Source: Aldrovandia affinis
Lineage: Eukaryota; Chordata; Actinopteri; Notacanthiformes; Halosauridae
Assembly: GCA_029706075.1 (NCBI GenBank)
Contig: JAINUG010000087.1
Location: 1,426,001 to 1,490,000 of the forward strand
Direction: 5' to 3'
Length of the DNA stretch: 64,000 bases
In this document: positions 49,801-59,900 of the stretch, in pieces
How positions within the stretch are numbered: the stretch's first letter is position 1
Layout: each line of letters opens with the position of its first letter
The notes under the pieces: model-generated
Databases searched by the model: none
Told to the model about the DNA's origin: nothing
What the model saw: only the letters and a program-made list of their open reading frames with translations
Program-made: the position numbers and the translations under genes

Positions 49801-52504
49801 GTCTGTCTAGAAAGAGCCATTTGACTTGGGGTGTACTTGCTTTCACTGGCATATGTTTTCAAACACATACTTTTTTTTCCACTCAATTTCAATTCAAGCT
49901 CTGTCACGTGGCTAGGGGTGTGCCGTGAACGAGGCGCAGAAAGTCAATACCTGAAGAACAGAGGATATTATTTCAGCTTTGGGTTTTTCAAGAGGAGTAG
50001 GAGTATTTTTCACAATATATATATATTACATTACATTACAGGTATTTAGCAGACGCTCTTATCCAGAGCGACTTACAGTTTTACATTTTTTTACAATCCA
50101 TTTATACAGCTGGATATTTACTGAAGCAATTCAGGTTAAGTACCTTGCTCAAGGGTACAACAGCAGTGTCCCACCTGGGGATTGAACCTGCAACCTTAAC
50201 GTTACAAGCCCAGCTCCCTAACCATTATTCCACACTGCCGCCTGGGTGGCATATATATATATATATATATATATGACACATGACAGAGCTGTCATAATAT
50301 ATATATTATCATCCTAAAAGTCTATAAATATGATTTCATTGGATTTTTTGTCCTTATCACCCATACCTAACAAGTGGCCATTTTGAGCTCTGTGTCCCTT
50401 TTTGTGCATTTAGTAGATGTGTGACTTGCACAGTTTATTTCTTTACATACAAACCAAATGCAGCTGGATTCACTGAAATTCAGGTAAAGTACCCTGCTCA
50501 AGAGTAAAACAGCAGTGCCCCCTCTGGGAATCAAATCTGCAACCTCTGAGTTCCAAGCCCACTTCCCTAACCAATATACCACACTTTTTTTTGTTCACTG
50601 CAGGTCTAGAGACCATTCACCTCATGATGCTGAAGAAGAACTATGAACTGCGTGTGGACGTAGAGGACTTTGAGGGTGCCAGCGCCTATGCAAAATACGC
50701 CTCCTTCTCCATCTCTCCTATGGTCATCAACGCTGAGCTGGATGGGTACACACTACACATCAGTGGCTTCACAGATGGAGGAGCAGGTGAGTGCCACCTG
50801 ACAGCCAATCAGAGGATGGGCAGCAAAATGGTTTAGGCAAAATGGTTTAGGCTACTTACCACAGAAACAAAAAGGTAGAAATGACAGCTTACCCTAGACA
50901 ACTCAACTATCTAAAATCGAACTCAACTCAACTATCTATTGCAGGTCCTCATAGGTTGTGGCTCAAAGCCACCATGCACAATAGAACCCAGCCAAGAGGC
51001 CACAACAGCTCACTTTCATAATATCTAACAGAAGCAACTCTTTGGTTACCCTTAAGAATCAAATGTGTATGCTTCAAGGGAAATTGCTCCCTACAGCAGG
51101 GGTGAGTCCACTGTAACACTGTCTTTTGGATGGTGCAAGCTGCCTGGCCCTTATTTCGTTTATTTTCCATTGCATACCCAGTACACACACATCATTATTT
51201 GAACGTACCCTTATGGTGACAGTCCTGTAAAGCACACATCTTGGGATCTAAAGGGAGGATCCTAACAGTGTTTGGTAGACACTAATAAGGCGCTCCTTGG
51301 CTTGGGTGACAGGTGATCCTTCATTGTGACGAAGTCTAAAACATCCTAGGTCAAAGTTTGATGGTGAGCTAATTACTGGTTTGATGTTGAGCTGGATTGC
51401 AGTTCCAGCATGTCTGTTTAGGAAGTCGCCCTGCCACTGCCAAGCAATGATGTGAAATTGCTTAATATACCTTTAAGTAGACTTAACTTTACAATGGTGA
51501 CAATAATGACAATAAATACAGATGAACATGAACATGCTGAACATGCATGCAGTGATGCATCACAACCCTTCCTCTCCACCACCCACTTTCTCATTGGTTC
51601 TGGCTCAAGATGAGCCTGGAGAATACGCACCAATCAGGCCAAGAAGCCGCTAGCATCTCACCTTCACACTGTTCAGAATAATCACGTCCACCAATTAGCA
51701 CAAGCATGGTTGTCCACTCCACTTCAAGCGTTACCAACAAAGAAGAATTAATCATTCTTGATCAGACAGAAATATTGTTGCAAACAATGTTAATGTTACC
51801 AACAAAGAATTATGAATTCTTGATTAGACCAGAAATAGTGTTGCAAACAGTGTTTTGCTTCCATAACAGAATGATCCTGGGTGACCACTGAGACTGTGCA
51901 GCCATCACAGCATATATATGCAGCCATGAAATCCTTTTTATTATGCCCTGTTCCTGATTTGAATAGTGGAGTCCCTGATCCAGTGAGACCTATGCAGTTG
52001 ACACATAATGTCCATTGATAGCACTTGACATTTCTGGCATGTAATTCACGCTTGCCTCACTCGAGGTATGTTTAAAGTACAACAGCAGTGCCCTTCCTAG
52101 GATGCATACATTTAATTCATGTGGTTCCAAGTCCACAACCACCTTGATAAACTGCCACCTTATTGTTTGAGAGCTGTACCTCGAGACCCTTTGCTCCTGA
52201 TGCCTGTGTGTTTCTGTCCTTAGGTGATTCACTGAGCTACAACAATGGAGCAAAGTTCACCACCTTTGATCGAGATCATGACAACTACAGCGGCAACTGT
52301 GCGGTACTTCAGGGAGGGGGATTTTGGCATGATGCCTGCACCAATGCAAACCCAAATGGAGTGTATGCATGGGGAACTTCTGTAGGCATTGGTGTGTTTT
52401 GGTGGCACTGGAAAAGTCACATCTACTCTCTGAAGGCCATCTCCATGAAGATGAGGCCTGTGTCCCTAAGAGATAGCTGGATGCCAGAACCCCTGCCCAT
52501 GTGA
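46851..52504 (+). CDS. mfap4: Microfibril-associated glycoprotein 4-like (fibrinogen-related)
   Basis: A complete gene in five coding exons: 46851-46856, 47269-47451, 49035-49131, 50604-50786 and 52224-52504 (750 bases, 249 aa), all with GT/AG borders and agreeing phases. Exon 1 codes only Met-Lys; with exon 2 it gives a secretion signal, [17 protein letters not shown]. The rest is a fibrinogen-related domain: DCADIYNHG, then [47 protein letters not shown] and [16 protein letters not shown]. The calcium-site region is [13 protein letters not shown], followed by [13 protein letters not shown] and the typical end [11 protein letters not shown]. Two cysteine pairs of the domain are present. MFAP4 proteins are extracellular oligomeric lectin-like molecules that bind collagen and elastin-fibre components, and fish have expanded families. 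No RGD near the N terminus, unlike mammalian MFAP4. A family-level paralog is meant, not a proven one-to-one ortholog. Confidence 0.95.
48170..48260 (-). mobile_element. LINE 3' fragment in mfap4-like intron 2
   Basis: The text GTTCTTATCCAGAGTGACTT then ACAAGATGTGCATTAATACATGGTAAGAACAATCAT is the inverse of the LINE end at 45380-45460, including the sequence before the shared tail, so it derives from the LINE rather than the SINE. Confidence 0.65.
48500..48715 (+). repeat. Dispersed repeat, copy 2
   Basis: Colinear with 43990-44190 over about 190 bases with many substitutions. It lies in intron 2 of the mfap4-like gene. Confidence 0.55.
48728..48950 (+). mobile_element. UnaSINE-type SINE, mfap4-like intron 2
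   Basis: Contains a box B-like GGTTTGATTCCCAGG, the middle motif CCTTGAGCAAGGTACTTG, the segment AGTAAATATCCGGCTGTATAA and the tail GTAAGTCGCTCTGGATAG. Plus orientation. It is about 80 bases from exon 3. Confidence 0.85.
49190..49512 (-). mobile_element. tRNA-derived SINE (family A), mfap4-like intron 3
   Basis: On the minus strand the head is GGGGTGGCGGATAGCGTAGC (box A-like) and GTGGTTCGAAACCC (box B-like), and the 3' part is the complement of CCCCCAATTTGGTTGCCAAT, matching the copy at 31440-31737. Confidence 0.8.
49555..49757 (+). mobile_element. UnaSINE-type SINE, mfap4-like intron 3
   Basis: Same family as 50026-50251: GTGTGGTATAATTGGGCTTG at the head, GTTTGATTCCCAGGTG (box B), CCCTTGAGCAAGGTACTTAA, and the tail GTAAGTCGCTCTGGATG. 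Confidence 0.88.
50026..50251 (-). mobile_element. Nearly intact UnaSINE-type SINE, mfap4-like intron 3
   Basis: The minus strand runs from GCCACCCAGGCGGCAGTGTG through AATAATGGTTAGGGAGCTGG (box A) and GGTTGCAGGTTCAATCCC (box B) to CTGTAAGTCGCTCTGGATAA and a final TGTAATGTAATGTAAT. The TGTAA repeat at the end is the hallmark of elements copied by UnaL2-type LINEs. It is the best preserved member of the family here. Confidence 0.9.
50395..50590 (-). mobile_element. Diverged UnaSINE-type SINE next to mfap4-like exon 4
   Basis: The inverse complement shows the same order of motifs (box B near 50520-50550, CCCTGCTCAAGAG, CAGCTGGATTCACTG) with more substitutions. It ends about 14 bases before the exon 4 border at 50604, so it forms part of the branch-point and polypyrimidine region. 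Confidence 0.75.
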
Positions 52505-52616
52505 GCCTTTCTGTCTTTGATCAATCAGTCACTGAAAATGAACATCTGTTAGTCACTGCAAACTATGCATGTTGTTTGTAACTCTAAGACTGGCATTGTA
52601 TCGAGCCTCTAAACAA

Positions 52617-52622
52617 AATAAA
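52617..52622 (+). terminator. Polyadenylation signal of the mfap4-like gene
   Basis: A canonical AATAAA lies 113 bases after the stop codon, giving a short 3' UTR consistent with the family. Confidence 0.75.
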
Positions 52623-52987
52623 TTACATCAATTGACTTCAAATGAGTAATGAAAGCATGTGCTACACCGCAGGGTGTGTCAAACAAAGCCATTAACTTCC
52701 TGGTACACCCCAACCAAGGATTTAATGACCCTTTCGACACTTCTATTTTCGTCCGAAGTTACCCACATTTTTTGCTGTACACAGCACAGTGCATTGTTTT
52801 TGTATTGTGACCAGTGAGAACCAGTTGCATCAACTGAAGGTTTTATTTATGTTCTTTATTTTCCTCTAAATCATAGGTCTGATGGCAGTCAAAATGTTTA
52901 TCAAGGCAGCTCTCCGTGGTAAAAGCACTGTGGGGAAACCAAGTTATTCCACATGCTGGTGGAATACAACACACAATAATAATTGAT

Positions 52988-53725
52988 TGCAAAACAACCC
53001 CAAAGCATTAAAGATCCACCACGTTTCACCGTAGGCATGAGATGCTTTTCAACATTACTTGCATTCTTTGGATGCCAAACTTAACGCTGATGTGCATGTC
53101 CAAAAAGCTTGATTTGGCCACAAGACACGATTTTAATTGTAGTTCAGATATAGTTTGATGAATTCAAGACGCCTTTTTCTGTGAATTGTCTTCAAAAGAG
53201 GCTTCCTTCTTGCAACTCTGCCATAAGGCCATTGTCATGTAGGCGTCGTCGAATGGTAGCTTTAGACACCTTGTAACCCCAAGATGCCAGGTTGTTTTGG
53301 AGATCTTGAACTGTGCCCCTTGGACTTCTTTTTGCCCCTTGAACCATCCATTTCACTACACATGGGGGCAAGATAGACTTCCGTTAAGATAAAACATATC
53401 CCTCCTTTTTCAAACATGTGTTTCCTCCCGTTTATAACATAGGGAAAACAGGATACCATTGTAGGCCACTGTATAATTCCATAACCTTCCAATGAACTTC
53501 AAATAAGTTGTATATTTATGAAGATTTGTTTTTGTTGGATTACATTTCAAAGAATAGTTAGGGGTATGAATAATTGTGATGCAGATGTTTTCTGGAGAGA
53601 AAAAAACATTTGGAATTTTCAGAATTTTTTGAGCATAAACTATACCCAATTACTTACATAGTTTATTTTATACGATGTCTTTTTTTCATCTTTATCAAGG
53701 GTGTGAATAAAAACAGAGCCTACTG
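52988..53725 (-). mobile_element. Truncated Tc1-like transposon
   Basis: The minus strand starts at the terminal sequence CAGTAGGCTC (53725, beside TA) and runs through the long terminal repeat into the N-terminal and middle part of a Tc1 transposase. It ends abruptly at about 52988, in the segment corresponding to 11700-11750 of the full-length copy at 10795-12643. The catalytic C-terminal half and the other end are missing. Confidence 0.85.
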
Positions 53726-56700
53726 TATAAAGTTCCATATTAATGCGCACAAATACACATGCTGCAAAGAAACAATGTTAGTTCAGCACTGGAACTTGTC
53801 ATTTGTACAATCAGGGTTCCAAATTCAAACAGATGCGACAGCTCATCTATAGATCTGTCAAGCTACGAAATTGATGTCCAGACAATCGATCAGAAATCTG
53901 TGCAGGAGTTAGCTAAAGCAACTTGACTCCTTTGCTTAGATCTAAATATTGCACTAACTTAGTGGAATGTTTTTCTAATGTACCCCCAAATATATATTGC
54001 AAGTTAGCCAGCCACCTTGCAATATATTAGTTTGTGTGACACTTCTAACTTGAAACCATACTGTAGAGGTAGAATAATTTTGAGTAGTGCTAGCCAACTT
54101 AGCTAGCTCATAAACTTTTGTAACACTCGTCTGTCACGTATATATTACATAGATTGCTAACGTGTCTGGCTAGTAACTTCTTTGTATACAAAATATTTGG
54201 CAAGATAGCTAGCCAAATAACTTAAGAAATAAATAATAGCCATTGATACATTTGCAATAAACTATTTAATGCCACCAGGGCAGTCACAGCTAGCTTCCCA
54301 GATGTTTAGTATACAAGTTACTAACATAGATGGCAAGTGCTAGAAAAATATGCTAGCTAATAGCTAGCACTACTAAACTTGTTCTAGCTCCTCAGCTTCG
54401 AGTGACACGATTCAATACATCACAATTCATTGTGATTTCTCGATTATATTCACAGTAACACAATCATGATTCAATACCTCAAATATTACTATAATATACT
54501 TAAGGACAAAAAACAATTAACACCCCATAATAAAAAAGCATGAGTCAATTTAGATATTTCTTTAACTTTCTATTCTTTTTTATTGAGCCTTGAAAAACGT
54601 AATGGAATGATCTTCTGCACCTTCTGTTTCAACAGTTTTAAGTCAACATACACAGCCTCACTGTTTAGTTCTAGGGATTGTTATGCCCTTTGTATACCAA
54701 CCCAACATCCTATGATGAATGCCATCTGGCTGGTGTACCTTGCAAAATGGTCTCTCTCAGTTCTTAAGAGATATTCAATTGGTGTTGGTTTGAGTCCGTC
54801 AGTGTCAGGCTGTGCCATGGGAACAGATTTTTGCCAACAAACTGGCAAAATGTCAGATCACTTCTCTATCAAGTCCAGAAAAATGCAACGCTACTAGTTT
54901 GTTGATTGCCACTGCCAGTGGCAAACTTACTGACCTTGCTGAAAAGACACTTTGCCAAGTTAGTGCACTTTCACCTGTTGTGAAAAGGCCAAACAGTGCC
55001 ATTAGGCACACACTGAAATCACTATCTAGCTGTTGATATTCCACCTCTGGTTATTTTACATTGCTGTATATATCCTACTCTTCATATTGCAAATAGTAAT
55101 TATTCAATAATAGCTAGAGTTCCTATGTTTCTTAGGAATACTACAATGTGTGTTGTAACCTGAAAAATTCTAAAAGTTAACCGAAACATTTTCTGTGCAT
55201 CCATTGGTCACTTAATTTGTCAAGAACATTTTATTTAAATGCCCCGATGCAATATTATAGCCCCAGGCAAACTAATAATCATTAGCGGTATTGAAGGTCA
55301 ACTCATTACTACAACAATCAAAAGTGGCTTCTCTCAGTAGAACATTGTGATTGTGGAGGACTACATTTCATTTTGGCACTGGTTCATTCAGCAGATCTGA
55401 TATCGATTTAATGTGATAGGAATAACATTTCTATGACAGCCAGCATGTATACAAATATTCAAGGAACCGTAATGGGCGGGAAATGGGGAACGCTCTTTAT
55501 GCATTGGGAGCCATCGCACCCAAGTTCTGAGGGTCTGCATCGTACTTGGAGGATTCTTGGAGGATTCTTGGAGGACACATCAGCTCTTTACAATATTCTT
55601 AGGTAAAATTGGATTGGTAGAATGTGTGCGTTACATCTTCAAGTCATGTCATAAATGCAATGCTATCGCAGTCACATAAACTGTGTATGTCTCATTGACT
55701 GAGTGTACGTTCTGCACTGCACAGAAGTACAGGAGATGCTCAAAACGTAATAAATACATTATGATACATACAAAGTCAGATGTGGAATGTTTGATAGGCC
55801 CACCTTGTACTTATTTGTTTTGCTGTAAAAACAAGTCAGGTTTTTATATACAGCAATATTTTCTCAATTTTAATTGCTTTCTCGGCTTTAACCATTAAGT
55901 GGTTTCATAGAGGGGAAAAAAGATCTTCCCCTTTAAGAACTTAAGAAATTCATAAGAAATTCTGAAAAAAAGCATGACAAATAAATATTCATTTGAACAC
56001 TTAAATATCTCATTCCAAGAATATTTTTTTCAGTGTATACATTTTTACCCACATGATTCGAATTGTTCTATGACAGTAATCCATTATATCGATCAAGATT
56101 TTCATCAGGATATACATCATGCCGTGAACAAATCCAATGATTTATTCAGGCAAAACGGACTCAAGGACGCAATTGCTATAGACCATTTTTGGAGTGGGAA
56201 ACATTTCCACCGCACGTTTGGCATTAGGCCAGGCACAGCCCAAAGGTCAGTCACCAGTACGACGTGGAAAGGCATATTCTCATGCCACAGTGATAACAAT
56301 ATACAGGTGCCCCTGTCGCCCCCACACTAACTTTACCACAATTGTTCATTTCACAACATAAAATCGGTATCATTTTTAAATAAAAATGCCCCAAAATGGG
56401 CTTTCCCCCCTACAATACAAATCTGTAAGGTAACATCTGATAGCACTCTTTAGATCTAGCATTAGCTCAGCATCTCCATTCCATCATCTTCAAAATTCCA
56501 CCAAGGTGGCTTTAAACATTCAAAAGCTTTTTAACAGACAAAGCAATGTCTCACAAATACCTCGTAATCCACCCAATTAGGTAAGAGCTTCTGAAGGAAA
56601 AATAATAATAATAATAATAAAAATACTTTTTCACTACGTGTCCTCTCATATTCATATCCACGGTTCATATTCTGTCTCACAGAACGGGTAAACCAGTAAC

Positions 56701-56961
56701 TAAAGTCCTGCCCTTGTGTGCCTGTCCAGCGGTTCCAGGCCCACTTCGGGTTCATCCATCGGACTGGGCCACAGGAAGCGGGGGCGGGGTCTTGAAGACG
56801 CACTGGCTCCTCCCATTGACACAAGGCCCAATCCTGGCACGGGCAGGTCAGGCATCTTCACACAAATTCCATAAGTGCAAAAGTAGCTCATATGCTAAGC
56901 CTTCTTTTAAGAAATGGCACTGACAATTACTCTTTTCCTTTCTGCATCATTCCATGAAGTT
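53726..56961. other. Intergenic region between mfap4-like gene and xpot
   Basis: No gene is supported. It has CTAGC-rich text at 54080-54380. The convergent 3' ends of mfap4-like (plus) and xpot (minus) face each other here. The xpot 3' UTR should occupy the right part; an AATAAA on the minus strand (TTTATT at about 56139) is one possible end. Confidence 0.45.
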
Positions 56962-59900
56962 TTACAGTTTGGCTTGTTGAAAGAATGCCTGTTGACAAAT
57001 ACGGACAGAAACAAGCTTCCCTTAGACACTGCGTTTGTGCTGAAAAAGCCAAATCAACTCCAAGCTCAAATAATTAATTGATGAAATGCATTTGTACATA
57101 CCTTTATGTAATTTTTGATAACCTTTGAATCTGGTTGCTGAAGCACTTGACACAGTTCCTAAGAGAAAAAACAATGCCACGGAAAATGTTTAGAAAATTC
57201 TGCAAGTGTGTCTTGGTAAAGAAAACCCTAACACAGTATAAGGACTCTCCGTACCTGTGCGATTTCAGGTGCGACTTGTACAGAAGGCAGGTACTCCTGC
57301 TGCAGATAGTGAATGAACTCTTGGCCCTGTGAAGGGAGATTTCAAACTGAGTTAAAATAATAGTGAAATGCAAAGCAGAATGAACGGTCAACACCATTTT
57401 TAATTGCTTTGTCACAAACACAACACATTCTTACACAGCTGGTTTCAGGCAAACGTGCTTTCCTTTAGCCCTCGTCAGTTAGAGCGGGGGTCCCCAACCA
57501 CCGGGCCGCACAGAAATAATAAAAACGTTTTAATTTTATTTCCATTTTATTGACTATCGCAGTCTGCAGGGTGTTTTATTTTGAAAAATGACCACTTCCG
57601 TCTGTGCCTCTTTTCCACACTTGTCTCAGTTTTTTTCCATGCACCCCCCCGATCTGTGGAAAAAAAAAATGGTCTTGCCCGCCCCCGGTCCGTGGAAATG
57701 GGCCGGTCCGTGGTGCAAAAAAGGTTGGGGACCGCTGAGTTAGAGGACACATGAGCATACAGTGAGGACTACAATCAGCTAAAGAAAGAGACTCAATGAA
57801 ATGGCAGAGATGAGCTAAACATGATCAGCAGTTTAGAGTTGAGGTATTGGCCAATCCAGCCCAGCACGTCCCTTGGCAACACCTACATCACATACAAAAT
57901 ATACATGCTGAACACTTTCACTCTCGCTTTGAGCAACTATACAAATATACAATATACATGTTCTAAGAGCTTTCATCTCACAGAAATAAACAAACCATCC
58001 ATCCATCAAATTCATAGTACAATTTTATTATATTTTATTACATGGCGCTTTTCCATCGCACAATACGGTGCAGTATGGCATGGCAACCATCCGAATCCAT
58101 AACTATCCCCGGATCGAGTCCCTGTGTCATTTTTCCATCACACAACCGAACCGTGAAGATAGGAGTTAGATAGGAGTTATCTGAAGTGACAAAAAAGAAT
58201 GCGAACGTCTTTCGATCAGCCGAAGTGCGGTTGTTATGATCTTTCATTTTTCTCGAATCTTGTTTGAGTTTTTTAATCTTTTCGTGGCACCGTTTGGCCG
58301 ACCGCTGGATCCGCATATCCAGCAAACACTGCGATATGAATCGGCAGACCTTCTCGTTGCCAACGCTGGACTCCAGATCTTGTTGAATTCGGTCTTCCGA
58401 CCAAACACTGATGAGGGCTTGCACCTCAAGAACAGACCAAACTGAACTTTCCATGTTTCTTCTTCTTGTTCTGGAAGACAATCTTCTCCCGGTAGTGTGA
58501 TATTTGAAAATGGCGGTTGTGTCGGAGCCGGTCTGTGATTTAGCATGACGATTCTGTGACGATTGCGCTTGAGCAGTCTGCAGTATTGCTAGCTCCACGC
58601 TTAGCTTCCTGTTTGGCTCGCTAGTACCCTGGCAAGAGCAGTAACTAAACTCAGCATGGATACTGCAGTTCAGTATGGTTCGCTTGGCAGTGGAAAAAGC
58701 GACAAAGCGTGGGATCACGGATTGGTTACCAAGCCCTACCGTACTGTATGGGGGAAAAGCACCAACAGAGGATACATTAGTCATCCAACTACTTTCTTCG
58801 AACAAATGTAATACACCTTTATATAAAATAAGCTGGATTTGTTTAGTAAAAACAAAATGGAAGTTAAAACAATTGGATTGTCAGCAAATGTATAGCCTCC
58901 AACATATAGTCTGTGAGCAGACTCACGACTGAACCTTACCCTCTTGAGATGAATCATTTTCAGCGTGAGAGCAACCTCAGACAATGTCTGAAAAACAAAC
59001 AAAACGAAGTTTCGTTGGAAGGTACAGAAATATGACATACAATTAAACCTGCTCTCGAAGAATAACATTTCAAGTGAAAGGTTTAGGATGCGTACCAAGA
59101 CAGTCTGGGCGTCAGACAAGTCGAAGGTTGGTTTCAACGGGGCCAGAAAGCATGCTGGGACAATGTGTTTGTAGATGAAGTCTGGAAACCCAACCAGACC
59201 ATCTTTACCCCCTAAAGAAAAACAAAAGTGAGACAAATGTGAGAGAAAAGGCACATAGGTCTCCACTAGCAGACCATTATTGTCACATGCTTATCATCTC
59301 CATGACAACTGGCAACAATGCTGACGATTATCATGAGGATAATTGGATTCATTTTTCATTTTCCTTTTAATAAACAGAATATTTTAATCGAACTGTTGTA
59401 TGTTTTGGAGATTGCATTGTGATGTATATCGCACCGTGACCGCACTGTGAAACACATCGTACCATGAGTTTGGCATATCGTCTCACCCCTAGAATGCCGT
59501 GCTGGTCAGTTGCTTCTATATTCATGATAACAACAAACACATTTGCAACCCTCCAATCGCTAATACCGCACAAAAACCCAAGTAGCCTACCCTCTCTTTA
59601 AAGAGCACCTTGCTGCTAAGTTATGTTGCACAAAATATGAGTGTATATTGCATATTTTGCACTTTCAATAAATGATGCATAATTTTAAAGCTTGACCTTT
59701 GTACTCTGTACGTAATTATATGCATATTTTCCATTTTCCCCCTGCCCCTTTGCCAGTAATGGTCGCATACGTTCATTCAGCACTATAGGTATAGGTGCCA
59801 AAATAAAGGAAACACTTGAGTAAAAGAGGTATACTGGTGACTCTAATGCTGTAGGGTGCATTTCCCTGCCATGGTTTAGGTCCACTCAACCCCTTAAAGA

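Noticed and set aside
56531..56824. Open frame that could serve as the last xpot exon (an acceptor at 56594 in matching phase)
   Set aside because: It encodes KLLPNWVDYEV without resemblance to exportin-T, whereas 56962-56988 gives AFFQQAKL and stop, matching the conserved family end.
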